Assembly: GCF_948329515.1 (NCBI RefSeq)
Contig: NZ_CAOJCN010000009.1
Location: forward strand, 1 to 64,000
Source: Cohnella rhizoplanae
GTDB lineage: Bacteria; Bacillota; Bacilli; Paenibacillales; Paenibacillaceae
Reading direction: 5' to 3'
Length of the DNA: 64,000 nt
The notes below the pieces were generated by a model that saw only the letters and a program-made list of their open reading frames with translations, was not told the origin of the DNA and made no database searches. Of this stretch, positions 1-7,307 are shown in pieces (position 1 is the first letter of the stretch; each line of letters begins with the position of its first letter). A program made the translations under genes and the position numbers.

Positions 1-190
1 TTTCGTTAGAAACGACGAAAGTCAAAATGCACAGGTGGTAGTTCGACTTGCTCATTTCATTGCTGGTATAACTTTTGCTTCCGCCTCGAAAGGCTTCAGC
101 GTCCGTTTGTTTTAACGCTCGATGTTCAGTTTTCAAGGAGCAATCTCGTCTTCGCTCTCGGCCTCTTGCTCGGCGGCCTCTCAGCGGCGA
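1..190 (-). other. Leader of an rRNA operon (16S gene lies left of the window)
   Basis: Read on the minus strand, this stretch contains CTCCTTGAAAACTGAAC (about 129-145), the phrase typical of the region just upstream of 16S rRNA and of the 16S-23S spacer in Bacillales. It lies downstream of two tandem promoters pointing left. No mature rRNA sequence is present, so the 16S gene should begin just outside position 1. Identification rests on this phrase, the promoters and the ygxA/perR neighbourhood, which in Bacillus subtilis adjoins rrnD. Confidence 0.75.
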
Positions 191-197
191 CTTGAAT

Positions 198-227
198 AAT
201 ATATCACAGCAGCCCAGTTCAATGCAA
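198..227 (-). promoter_or_regulatory. rRNA promoter P2
   Basis: On the minus strand a -35 TTGCAT (222-227) and a -10 TATATT (198-203) are separated by 18 bases. The -10 is preceded by CTGTGA, exactly as in the upstream promoter, which points to a duplicated strong promoter. Confidence 0.7.
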
Positions 228-303
228 GCTTTTTTTTCGACCGCTCGGCATTTCCTTTTTCGCTGCCGTTCGCCGTACCCTTCTGTCGAAGGCGGCGAGA
301 ACT

Positions 304-333
304 AATTTATCACAGATGTACAAGCTGCGTCAA
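304..333 (-). promoter_or_regulatory. rRNA promoter P1
   Basis: On the minus strand a -35 TTGACG (328-333) and a -10 TAAATT (304-309) are separated by 18 bases, with CTGTGA directly before the -10. It lies about 105 bases upstream of P2, the tandem P1/P2 arrangement usual for Bacillales rRNA operons. Confidence 0.75.
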
Positions 334-363
334 CACTAAATGTCGATTAATTTCGCGATTATT

Positions 364-1170
364 TTAGCTCCACGGGATCGTCTGGATGCCTTCGCTCAGC
401 GTGGCCAAATGCAACTGTCCGTCGATCAGTTCCAGGTCGGTCACGGGACATCCAAGCGTCACGGACACGAACGACAACTGCCCGCGTAGCTTCGCCGCTC
501 TATAGAGTCCCCGATCCGTGCAAAAGTGCAGGCTATGTCCGGAACGAACGGCGTTAAATACGAAGATCCCCGGCATGCGCAGCCGATTGAATCCGCCCCG
601 CCCATCCCCCAATACGACCTCGCCGTCCTCGGTAATGCCTAAAAGCGCTCCGTCGAAGGCGGTCAGGCGCACGATAGCCGTCTTCATCGGGAACTGCTCC
701 CACGTGCAGGTCAAACGATCGTACATCGCGATTCCCCAGGGTAGGGCCAGATATATGAACTGCGGGGTGATGAGCAGGTCGTAAACCGCGTTGCCGGTGG
801 AAGCGATCGATTTCCAACCCTTCGGCGTATGGCACCACAAGCCGCGTTCGGTAGCAGCGAAGCCGATGTTGCCCTGTTCCCTGTACGCGTAACAGACGAG
901 CGGCAATTGCATATCCGACCAGCGGTCATGACTAAGCCCGAATAAACCGTGATTCGTGCACGCGAATATGCGCCTTTCGGCGCCTTGCTCCAGACGGTTC
1001 ACGTGGACCTTGGCCGGGATTCCTTCCATAAAGGCTTCCCAACCGCCTCCTTCTGCCGATCTCCAGAGGCCGCGCCCCGCAGGAGAGATCAATAGCCGGC
1101 GCTCATCCAGCGCACATACCGCAGAATGGTGGAATAGCAAATGATCCGTTCGGAAAGGCTGCAGCGACAT
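364..1170 (-). CDS. Fur-box-controlled propeller-like protein of unknown function
   Basis: This 268-residue protein has no signal peptide or membrane segment and should be cytoplasmic. It shows recurring short motifs ending in a Gly-Leu-aromatic step (GRGLWR, NHGLFG, ERGLWC, DRGLYR) at intervals of roughly 40-60 residues, as seen in beta-propeller repeat proteins; I do not recognise the family. The start is the ATG at 1170 because AAAGGAGAG lies seven bases upstream; a longer reading to 1242 would run through the Fur-box-like palindrome at 1192-1210. That operator suggests the gene is induced when iron is low. The neighbouring rRNA operon and ygxA have their own signals, so it is probably monocistronic. 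Function is unknown; an iron-related or metal-stress role is inferred from the operator only. Confidence 0.75.
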   Translation of the reverse strand: MSLQPFRTDHLLFHHSAVCALDERRLLISPAGRGLWRSAEGGGWEAFMEGIPAKVHVNRLEQGAERRIFACTNHGLFGLSHDRWSDMQLPLVCYAYREQGNIGFAATERGLWCHTPKGWKSIASTGNAVYDLLITPQFIYLALPWGIAMYDRLTCTWEQFPMKTAIVRLTAFDGALLGITEDGEVVLGDGRGGFNRLRMPGIFVFNAVRSGHSLHFCTDRGLYRAAKLRGQLSFVSVTLGCPVTDLELIDGQLHLATLSEGIQTIPWS

Positions 1171-1191
1171 AAGTAATCTCTCCTTTTCGAT

Positions 1192-1210
1192 AATGATAAT
1201 CGTTATCATT
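1192..1210. promoter_or_regulatory. Fur box
   Basis: The sequence has perfect 8-base arms AATGATAA and TTATCATT around TCG, so it matches the classical Fur core TGATAATnATTATCA at all but one position. It lies 22 bases upstream of the start codon at 1170, where a bound repressor would block transcription. Confidence 0.8.
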
Positions 1211-1318
1211 AAATTGATTATAGCGTTTCGTAGCGGTCTCACGCAAGTTGTCGTCTTCCTTTGAACAATATAAATCCCGCAGCCCTCCCATGGACATAAC
1301 GCTATTCCGCAGCATTAA

Positions 1319-1344
1319 CAAAAAGAGTCCTCCACAGAGGACTC
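1319..1344 (-). terminator. Terminator after ygxA
   Basis: GAGTCCTC and GAGGACTC form an 8-bp stem with a CACA loop. On the minus strand it is followed by a T-run, which fits intrinsic termination of the gene ending at 1376. Confidence 0.85.
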
Positions 1345-1375
1345 CGGTTAAACTATAACTGTATCTGTATCTGTA

Positions 1376-2275
1376 TCATTCTAAGCCAGCGGCGGTGTAT
1401 CGCAGATCGAGCAAATGAAGGCCGTGCTCCCGGACTCCCCTCGTAATCTCCGCCACGTATCCTCGGTGCGCGAGCTTGCGCAGCAACGGGGACAACTCGA
1501 GATGAAGATCCGCCAGATCCGGATGGTGCTGCAGCTCGGAGAGGCTCCAAGGCTCGGAACGGCTCTGCAGGATGCGGAGCAGCAATGACGAGGACGACTT
1601 CATCTTGGTCAAAACGGCGAATTCAACCGCGAGAATCACGAGATTCACCCGCTGCTCCATCGTTTCCCCGCTCGAGGTCAACTCGTCGTACAATTTGAAT
1701 ATGCCCGGGTTAACGCGCCGCACCTGTTCCCAAACGCTTGGTTCGGGATGCTGCGTTTCTTCTATAATAACAATATGGGCCCAATGATTGAGCGCGGACA
1801 GAATATTCGAATAAGCGTCCAAGACATGCCGGTCCTTCAGGCTCTGCTTGGCTTGCAGGTAATCGCTCAGAAAACGCGAATATTCGGCAATCAGGCGCCT
1901 CTCGCGAAGCGGTACCGGCCATCGCCCGAGCAACTCGCGCGTTCTGGACAAATATCCGTCCCTGTCGAGCAGCACTTCGCCGAAGTCCATCCATTGCATG
2001 AATGGCTGCGCCCGCTCGCCGCCAGCGATCCAGGCGTTCAATCGCTCAGGCGTAGACCTGCGCACCATGATCGTCATATCGCTCCATTTCCAATGCTCCA
2101 AAAGGGCTTTGCCCTCGATATGTCCCTCGTCGTACAAAGCCAGAATCATACGGTCCATCCCGTCGATCAAGGAAGGAGACCCTTCGAGGTTCTTCACGAG
2201 CAGCAAGCCGCTGAGTCGCTCGTCCGGTCCGAACATCGCCGTATAAAATAGATTCGTGTCTTCGAGACGCTTCAT
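1376..2275 (-). CDS. ygxA: Nucleotidyltransferase-like protein YgxA
   Basis: This 299-residue soluble protein resembles the YgxA family of Bacillales, described as a nucleotidyltransferase-like N-terminal domain followed by a helical region and a winged-helix-like C-terminus. Its biochemical role is not established. The ATG at 2275 is preceded by AGGTGG at good spacing. In Bacillus subtilis ygxA sits between perR and the rrnD operon; here the order rRNA leader, ygxA, ygzB, perR is kept but a GH18 gene has entered between ygzB and perR. The gene ends in an intrinsic terminator. The three CTGTAT repeats at 1361-1376 overlap its last codons. Confidence 0.8.
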   Translation of the reverse strand: MKRLEDTNLFYTAMFGPDERLSGLLLVKNLEGSPSLIDGMDRMILALYDEGHIEGKALLEHWKWSDMTIMVRRSTPERLNAWIAGGERAQPFMQWMDFGEVLLDRDGYLSRTRELLGRWPVPLRERRLIAEYSRFLSDYLQAKQSLKDRHVLDAYSNILSALNHWAHIVIIEETQHPEPSVWEQVRRVNPGIFKLYDELTSSGETMEQRVNLVILAVEFAVLTKMKSSSSLLLRILQSRSEPWSLSELQHHPDLADLHLELSPLLRKLAHRGYVAEITRGVREHGLHLLDLRYTAAGLE

Positions 2276-2305
2276 GAAAATTCACCACCTAGTCAGGCAT
2301 TGAAG

Positions 2306-2334
2306 TGGCTTGCCCGCTATTTGTAGGCTATAAT
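2306..2334 (+). promoter_or_regulatory. Possible promoter of ygzB
   Basis: A perfect TATAAT (2329-2334) is preceded 17 bases upstream by TGGCTT, a weak -35. The palindrome GAGATATCTC follows directly at 2335-2344. The -10 is convincing, the -35 less so. Confidence 0.45.
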
Positions 2335-2438
2335 GAGATATCTCTATTCGAGGAAAGCTCGACAGTTTATTTTAATTCTACGCCGGGCGCAAGTTTCCTG
2401 CCGACGGGCGAATTAAGATCATGGGGGCAATCAGGCAA

Positions 2439-2813
2439 ATGAAAATGAAGGCCAGCAAAATATCGACGATGCGCACCTGGGGCCTGCTGCTGGTGCTCGG
2501 CGGCATGGGTCTGATGATACTCGGGACAAGCGGCATCATCCTTTTCGGTGAAGTCGGAAAGATCATCGCCGCGATCTTCATGGTCATTGGCATCTTGACC
2601 TGCGGAGCGAGCATGTTCATCTACTTCTGGGTCGGCATGCTCTCGACCAGCGCGCCTGTCATTGAATGTCCCGAGTGCGGCAAACGGACGAAAATGCTCG
2701 GCAAAACCGACCGCTGCATGTACTGCCACACGATTCTGACCTGGGATCCTTCGCAGGCGACGAAGTCGGGCATCGCGCAAGACAGCGAACCACCCGCAAC
2801 AACGACCGTATAA
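2439..2813 (+). CDS. ygzB: YgzB family membrane protein (UPF0295)
   Basis: This protein of about 124 residues has two hydrophobic segments (roughly residues 12-34 and 40-62) followed by a cytoplasmic tail with two Cys pairs (CPECG and CMYC), a likely zinc-binding ribbon. This matches YgzB, a conserved Bacillales protein of unknown function whose gene neighbours perR. I place the start at 2439 by comparison with YgzB proteins, which begin shortly before the SKI...RTW stretch; ATGs at 2421 and 2445 are alternatives. The gene is convergent with the GH18 gene and shares a bidirectional terminator with it. Confidence 0.8.
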   Translation: MKMKASKISTMRTWGLLLVLGGMGLMILGTSGIILFGEVGKIIAAIFMVIGILTCGASMFIYFWVGMLSTSAPVIECPECGKRTKMLGKTDRCMYCHTILTWDPSQATKSGIAQDSEPPATTTV

Positions 2814-2816
2814 TGC

Positions 2817-2857
2817 AAAAGGGCGCTTCGCCGCATTCGTGCGGCAAGCGCCCTTTT
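2817..2857. terminator. Bidirectional terminator
   Basis: AAAAGGGCGCTT and AAGCGCCCTTTT flank a second stem with a TTCG loop. The hairpin has A- and T-runs on both sides and serves the convergent ygzB and GH18 genes. Confidence 0.9.
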
Positions 2858-2872
2858 CTATACGCGTGTAGC

Positions 2873-4618
2873 TTAAGGATAACTCTGCAGCGCCTTATCC
2901 AGAACGCTCCATATACTCTCCGCCGCAAACGCCCGATTCCAGGATGCGACGCCGGCCAGCTTGTACTTTTTCACAAGCTGCACCCGCGCTTGAACCGAAC
3001 TCTCGTTTTCGAACCAGATGCGCTGGATCGTACCGTTTTCTTTGAACTCTGCGTAATGTTGGCCCGATTCGTCGGTAAGCGCCGGCTTCAGCTTTTTTTC
3101 TTCGATCAGCTTCCGAGCGGCGTCCATGCCGATTGCTTTGGACGATACTTCGACCTTCCCTTGAGCATCCGTTTTTTCCGTCCATACTCGGGTATAGAAG
3201 GGGATGCCCAAGATCAGCTTTTCTGGCGCTACGCCGTCTTCCTTGAGAATCTTGGACACCGCGTTCTCCGTCCATGGCAGCGACGCCACCGAACCCGACA
3301 CCGGACTGGCAGCCCAGTGCTCGTCGTAAGCCATCAGGATCAGGTAATCTAGCGCCGCGGCAAGTCTGCCCCGATCCAAATAAGCCGACCACATCTCGCT
3401 GTTGGATTTCGGCGTGACATCGATCGAGACCGAGACGCCCTGCTCGTGCATGATCGGCGTAAGCTCGCGGACGAACTGGATCAAGTTGTCCTTGTCTTTG
3501 GTATACACGTTTTCGAAATCGAGATTGATGCCCTGCACCCTGAAGGTTCGCGCGTACGCGATCAACTGCTGAATCATCGTATTGCGGGAAGCGTACGAAG
3601 CAAGCGCTTCGTGCGTGCGGTCGGGCTCGAACGAATTGCTGAACATCGCCCACACCTGCATGCCTTTGTTCCTCGCCCATGCGGCATATGCCGCGTCCGC
3701 CTTGCTCTGAATGTTGCCCTTGCCGTCCGTAAGCGAGAACCAGCTGGGACTGACGACGTTGACGCCGCTCCAGTCGCCGATCTTCGCCGGGTCCGGCAGC
3801 ACGTTATATATCGCGTCCCAGGTCAGATTGATGCGCTTGCCTGTCACCTTCCACGGAACGTAAGGCTCGTTCTGCTCGGTGACGGCACCCGAAGGGATTT
3901 CTTCGATTCCGCGAAGCGCGACATCCTTTTTGCTCATGTAACCCAGATGGCCTTCCGTCGACTGCACGCGGTACCAGCCTTTGTCTTCTCCCCATACGAC
4001 GACCGTCGCCCCCGCCTTCAGATCCTGAACGATCGGCTGGGACTTGCCCGAACCTTGGCGCAGCTTGGCGCCTTTGTCGCCGGACGACACTTCGCCGCTC
4101 TGAATGGCAGTACCCGGCTTCAGCAAGCTGACGATGCCGGTCCCGGCATCCGTACGAGCCGCCAGGCCAAACAACTGCTGAATCGGAGCGAACGGCAGAT
4201 ACAAGGTCCCGTCCTCGGTCTTCTTCGCACCGAAGCTCATGTTAAAGGGTTTGCTGTTCAGCGTGGCGCTGAGCTTGCCCGTCTTAAAATGCATCACGCT
4301 CGTGTCCGAAGTCAAAATGACGGACTCCGTCGCAGCTTCGTATCGCACGCCGTCCCCGATCAGTTCCTTGGCGAGCGGCAGCGGTATCCACAACCCTTCG
4401 CCTTCGCCCAGCGCATAATCGCCCGTCCATTCCCCTTTTTCCATGATCGGGTGCGCATTTGCCATATACTCCGGCTCCACGTGATTTCTGTTAGGCTGCG
4501 AGGACCACCATGCGAAGGCGGCTGCTGCGGCGGAAAGACAGAACAACAGCAATAGGCCTAAATAAGGCGCCATTCTCCTGCGCTTCTTGCCGCGCCCGCC
4601 AATCATCGTCGTCTGCAA
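2873..4618 (-). CDS. Membrane-anchored GH18 family glycosidase with SH3 domain
   Basis: This 581-residue protein has a basic N-terminus (GKKRRR) and one membrane segment (about 18-38), so the rest is outside the cell. Residues about 50-170 resemble a copper amine oxidase N-terminal-like beta domain, 183-236 a bacterial SH3 domain, and 260-575 a glycoside hydrolase family 18 barrel. The catalytic motif is INLDFEN (364-370), with Glu369 as the acid and Asp367 as its partner. SH3 plus GH18 is known from spore-cortex and cell-wall hydrolases of Bacillales, so peptidoglycan or a related N-acetylhexosamine polymer is the likely substrate; this is inference. The gene sits between ygzB and perR, positions that are adjacent in Bacillus. 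Confidence 0.88.
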   Translation of the reverse strand: MQTTMIGGRGKKRRRMAPYLGLLLLFCLSAAAAAFAWWSSQPNRNHVEPEYMANAHPIMEKGEWTGDYALGEGEGLWIPLPLAKELIGDGVRYEAATESVILTSDTSVMHFKTGKLSATLNSKPFNMSFGAKKTEDGTLYLPFAPIQQLFGLAARTDAGTGIVSLLKPGTAIQSGEVSSGDKGAKLRQGSGKSQPIVQDLKAGATVVVWGEDKGWYRVQSTEGHLGYMSKKDVALRGIEEIPSGAVTEQNEPYVPWKVTGKRINLTWDAIYNVLPDPAKIGDWSGVNVVSPSWFSLTDGKGNIQSKADAAYAAWARNKGMQVWAMFSNSFEPDRTHEALASYASRNTMIQQLIAYARTFRVQGINLDFENVYTKDKDNLIQFVRELTPIMHEQGVSVSIDVTPKSNSEMWSAYLDRGRLAAALDYLILMAYDEHWAASPVSGSVASLPWTENAVSKILKEDGVAPEKLILGIPFYTRVWTEKTDAQGKVEVSSKAIGMDAARKLIEEKKLKPALTDESGQHYAEFKENGTIQRIWFENESSVQARVQLVKKYKLAGVASWNRAFAAESIWSVLDKALQSYP

Positions 4619-4695
4619 TCTCTCACTCTCCCCTATCTATTCTATAAAAGGACGATGTAAACGCCCCATAGGTTTCGCCCAAAATTACCCGCGAT

Positions 4696-4724
4696 AAAAC
4701 AAACGCGCCGGGTTCTCCGGCGCG
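4696..4724 (-). terminator. Terminator after perR
   Basis: CGCGCCGG and CCGGCGCG form an 8-bp GC stem with a GTTCT loop. On the minus strand it is followed by TTTGTTTT. Confidence 0.85.
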
Positions 4725-4759
4725 AGGCTAGCTGCTATTAAAAAGCGCGATATCCGTAG

Positions 4760-5200
4760 CTATGAAGTAAGCGTGCGGCATACAGGACATAAACCGTAGA
4801 TCTCCATCCGATGCCCCTGCACAAGGAACCCCGTACGCTGGGCAGCCGCGCGTTCGACCTCCACGACGGGCTCGTGCTCGAAGTCGACCATTGCGCCGCA
4901 ACCGGTGCAGATCGCATGATAATGGTCCGACAGATCCGCGTCAAAACGGCTGGAATCGTCGCCGTAGGTCAGCTCCCGGATTAATCCGGCATCTACGAAC
5001 AGCTTTAGGTTGTTGTAGACGGTAGCCACGCTCAAGCTGGGATACGCCGGGGATAACGACTTGAAAATGTCGTCGGCCGTCGGGTGCGAAGTGGACTCCA
5101 TCAGATACTTCAGGATCGCGTATCGCTGCGGCGTCATCCGGACGCCTCCGGATTTGAGCTGGTCCACGGCATGATAGATCCGGGTTTCCATGCTCCTCAC
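4760..5200 (-). CDS. perR: Peroxide-responsive repressor PerR
   Basis: This 146-residue Fur-superfamily regulator senses hydrogen peroxide by iron-catalysed oxidation of its His ligands. The winged helix is at the N-terminus (RMTPQRYAIL, SVATVYNNLKLF). The regulatory metal ligands match PerR with a shift of two residues: His39, Asp87, His93, His95 and Asp106; Asp at the last position is a PerR rather than Fur hallmark. Two Cys pairs (CTGC, CPVC) make the structural zinc site. The start may be the GTG at 5200, with AAGGAAAGG upstream, or the ATG at 5191, whose ribosome site is too close. A PerR-like box overlaps its own promoter, pointing to autoregulation. Likely targets in this window, such as ohr, show no clear box. 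Confidence 0.93.
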   Translation of the reverse strand: MRSMETRIYHAVDQLKSGGVRMTPQRYAILKYLMESTSHPTADDIFKSLSPAYPSLSVATVYNNLKLFVDAGLIRELTYGDDSSRFDADLSDHYHAICTGCGAMVDFEHEPVVEVERAAAQRTGFLVQGHRMEIYGLCPVCRTLTS

Positions 5201-5215
5201 AGCCTTTCCTTCGGG

Positions 5216-5254
5216 TTAAACTATATTTTAAGCGTTTTAAAAAGGCGCTGTCAA
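5216..5254 (-). promoter_or_regulatory. perR promoter with overlapping inverted repeat
   Basis: On the minus strand TTGACA (5249-5254) and TAAAAT (5225-5230) are 18 bases apart. The inverted repeat TTAAA-N6-TTTAA (5216-5231) covers the -10 and resembles a degenerate PerR box, consistent with autorepression. Confidence 0.6.
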
Positions 5255-5261
5255 TGGCAAA

Positions 5262-5281
5262 GGCCGCCCAGCTCGGCGGCC
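5262..5281 (-). terminator. Terminator-like hairpin after the membrane-protein gene
   Basis: GGCCGCC and GGCGGCC form a 7-bp stem with a CAGCTC loop just past the stop at 5293. The T-tract on the minus strand is short (CCTTTGCC), so strength is doubtful. Confidence 0.6.
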
Positions 5282-5292
5282 CTTCGGCATCA

Positions 5293-5952
5293 TTAAGATT
5301 TGCGGCCCTGCTGGCCCCGATTCTCCCACAGCCAGAGCGCGACGCCCGCCCCGATCAGCACGAGCGCGCCGATCATCGCCCCCGCCGAGTGGAACAGCCA
5401 GCGGATGTTGGAGGAGCCGAGCAGAATGGCCGCTCCGGCTGCGAGCAGGACGATGCTGAGCGCAGGGACCGCGCGGGGATCGCTCTCGCTGCGGGTAGCC
5501 GGACGTCCGTCCCAGCCGTAAGGCGGCTGGCGGTAGTAGTATCCGCCCGATGCGATCCGATCGTTAACGGCATCGGCGCTCTGCAGCGTATCGAACAGGT
5601 TGTACAGATACAAGATAGGTAGAAGCAAGCTGACGAGCACGACGGTAAGCACGTTGCCGTCCATCTCTTGAACGACGAACACGACGCCGCAGATGTTAAG
5701 CGCGAGGAGCAGCATCATCATGACGCCCTTGCCCATGAGCCCCAGGTACATATAGCCCGAGCCCGGGAAGATAAAGGAGAGAAGTCCCGCGAGCCATTTG
5801 CTCTTCTTCTTGCGCGCGGACGCCGCTGCGCCCGGATCGTAGCCCGGCGGATACGGCAGCGTGCCTGCGTTCGTCCATACCGTCTCTCCCGAGGGGCCCT
5901 GCGCGGCTTCGGTTGGCTGTCCCTGCTGCCACTCGTTGTTTTCGTTGTTCAT
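5293..5952 (-). CDS. Multi-pass membrane protein with TM2-like core
   Basis: This 219-residue protein starts with a hydrophilic Gln/Pro-rich tail of about 45 residues and then a basic patch (RKKKSKW). It continues into membrane segments at about 54-75, 78-95 and 98-118, and a further pair near 165-210. The motif FIFPGSGYMYLG followed by GKG resembles TM2-type small membrane proteins that place a Pro-Gly-rich turn between two helices. Function is unknown. The start ATG at 5952 has GGGGGAT upstream. It lies 30 bases downstream of the mgtC gene in the same direction, so the two may be cotranscribed. Confidence 0.65.
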   Translation of the reverse strand: MNNENNEWQQGQPTEAAQGPSGETVWTNAGTLPYPPGYDPGAAASARKKKSKWLAGLLSFIFPGSGYMYLGLMGKGVMMMLLLALNICGVVFVVQEMDGNVLTVVLVSLLLPILYLYNLFDTLQSADAVNDRIASGGYYYRQPPYGWDGRPATRSESDPRAVPALSIVLLAAGAAILLGSSNIRWLFHSAGAMIGALVLIGAGVALWLWENRGQQGRKS

Positions 5953-5982
5953 CGTTCATCCCCCGACCTTCAAATTTGGCTT

Positions 5983-6681
5983 CTACTCCGCGGATACGGC
6001 CCGTATGCCATCGAGCTTGCGCAGTTGCTCCGCGAGCGCGACCGCCAGCAGGGGATCGGGGAGCCGGATCGTCAGCCGGATCCGTATACCGCCTTCTCCC
6101 TTGGTTTCAAGCGCACTCTCATCGAATTGCACCTTGATCAGCTTGGCCTCCTTCGCCTCCAGCAGCATGCGGATCGGCTCCGTCACTTCGCGGTCGGCCC
6201 GGGCAGCTACGGTGAAGACGAATTCGCGCGGATGGGCCACGTATCGCTTTTCGACCACGTTCAAGCCCCACAGCACCGCTAGCGCCAGAAATACGGTGAA
6301 CGACGCGCCTACGTAAAAGCCCGCGCCCACCGCAAGCCCGATCGCCATGACGACCCACAGCGACGCCGCCGTCGTCAGGCCTTTGATCGATTTGCCGGTG
6401 AAAAGAATGGTGCCTGCGCCCAGAAAACCGATGCCCGTAATCGCCTGGGCGGCCAGACGGGCCGGATCCCGATTGACGCCGTACTGTCCTACGAATTCGG
6501 AAAAGCCATAGATGGAAAGCACCATAATGAGGCAGGAACCCAAACTCACTAACGTATGCGTCCGCAAACCCGCGGCATGGTTCTTGCGCTCCCGTTCGTA
6601 GCCGATCAGGGCCCCGAGCAGGACGGATAGCAGAAGTCGAAGCATCAGATGCCAATCGTCGATTACCCATGGATTGTCCAA
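5983..6681 (-). CDS. MgtC/SapB family membrane protein
   Basis: This 232-residue protein has a MgtC/SapB core of four to five membrane helices (residues about 10-140), including the family motifs LLGALIGYERER, the GLRTH.LVSLG stretch and GIGFLGAGTI. A cytoplasmic C-terminal domain of about 85 residues follows and may be ACT-like. MgtC-type proteins are linked to magnesium limitation, acid stress and control of membrane ATPases rather than to transport itself. The start appears to be TTG at 6681, with AAGGCGTG eight bases upstream. No magnesium riboswitch was recognised in front of it. Confidence 0.85.
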   Translation of the reverse strand: MDNPWVIDDWHLMLRLLLSVLLGALIGYERERKNHAAGLRTHTLVSLGSCLIMVLSIYGFSEFVGQYGVNRDPARLAAQAITGIGFLGAGTILFTGKSIKGLTTAASLWVVMAIGLAVGAGFYVGASFTVFLALAVLWGLNVVEKRYVAHPREFVFTVAARADREVTEPIRMLLEAKEAKLIKVQFDESALETKGEGGIRIRLTIRLPDPLLAVALAEQLRKLDGIRAVSAE

Positions 6682-6764
6682 GTCAGTATCACGCCTTATA
6701 AGTCACATTGTAATTGCGAATCGATGCGGGCGGCAACGGCTTCCCGTCGGGGCAAATACCCGAC

Positions 6765-7232
6765 TTAGGTCGTGGGCGGCCGCCTCATAGTAATCATTGT
6801 AATATCCTCTCGGGGGTGGAAGGTTTCTTCCGCCGCGAACCCGTGGCGCTCGTAAAGCGCGATCGCGGGCAGGTTGCGCGCTTCGGCCGTGACCTCCCAT
6901 ACCGAGACCTCGGGCCACGCTTGCATCATATGCGCGATCAGCGCGCCTGCGATTCCTCTGCGAAAGTAATCGGGATGCACCATCATCCTGCTGATAACGC
7001 CGGAACCGTCCTTGGCGCGCTCCGCCGCGATCGCGCCTGCAAGTTCGCCGTCGTCCATATACCCCCAGAACGTCTCTTCGGACGCCTGCAGCGATTCGAT
7101 CGTATCGTGGAGCGGGGGCAGGTCGGGGACGCCGATCAGCTCCGCTTCGATCCGGTACGCGGCATGCTGCAGCCGCCAGAGCTCGCCTGCGTTATCCTTG
7201 CTGGTCAGGTCCAGCCGCTCGATCGTTGGCAT
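6765..7232 (-). CDS. GNAT family N-acetyltransferase
   Basis: This 155-residue single-domain enzyme carries the GNAT fold. The acetyl-CoA-binding motif is RRGIAGALIAHM (about residues 90-101), preceded by the usual beta strand SRMMVHPDY and followed by the ARNLPAIALYERHGF stretch common to the family. Substrate cannot be told from sequence. The ATG at 7232 has AAGAGGAG about ten bases upstream. It follows the gatB terminator and is probably transcribed on its own. Confidence 0.85.
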   Translation of the reverse strand: MPTIERLDLTSKDNAGELWRLQHAAYRIEAELIGVPDLPPLHDTIESLQASEETFWGYMDDGELAGAIAAERAKDGSGVISRMMVHPDYFRRGIAGALIAHMMQAWPEVSVWEVTAEARNLPAIALYERHGFAAEETFHPREDITMITMRRPPTT

Positions 7233-7258
7233 ACGCGCCCGCTCCTCTTGAACATCTT

Positions 7259-7297
7259 AAAAAAGGCGGCTCTCCCTGACTGCCGGGTATGCCGCCT
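7259..7297 (-). terminator. Terminator of the gatCAB operon
   Basis: AGGCGGC and GCCGCCT form the stem; on the minus strand the hairpin is followed by a T-run of six. It lies about ten bases past the gatB stop. Confidence 0.8.
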
Positions 7298-7307
7298 CTC
7301 ACCATTC

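Noticed and set aside
2350..2380. A second PerR-like box near ygzB
   Set aside because: Only AT-rich sequence without the paired arms of a PerR site.
6765..6765. A magnesium riboswitch in front of mgtC
   Set aside because: The region upstream of mgtC is under 90 bases long and holds the end of the GNAT gene; no M-box elements are seen.
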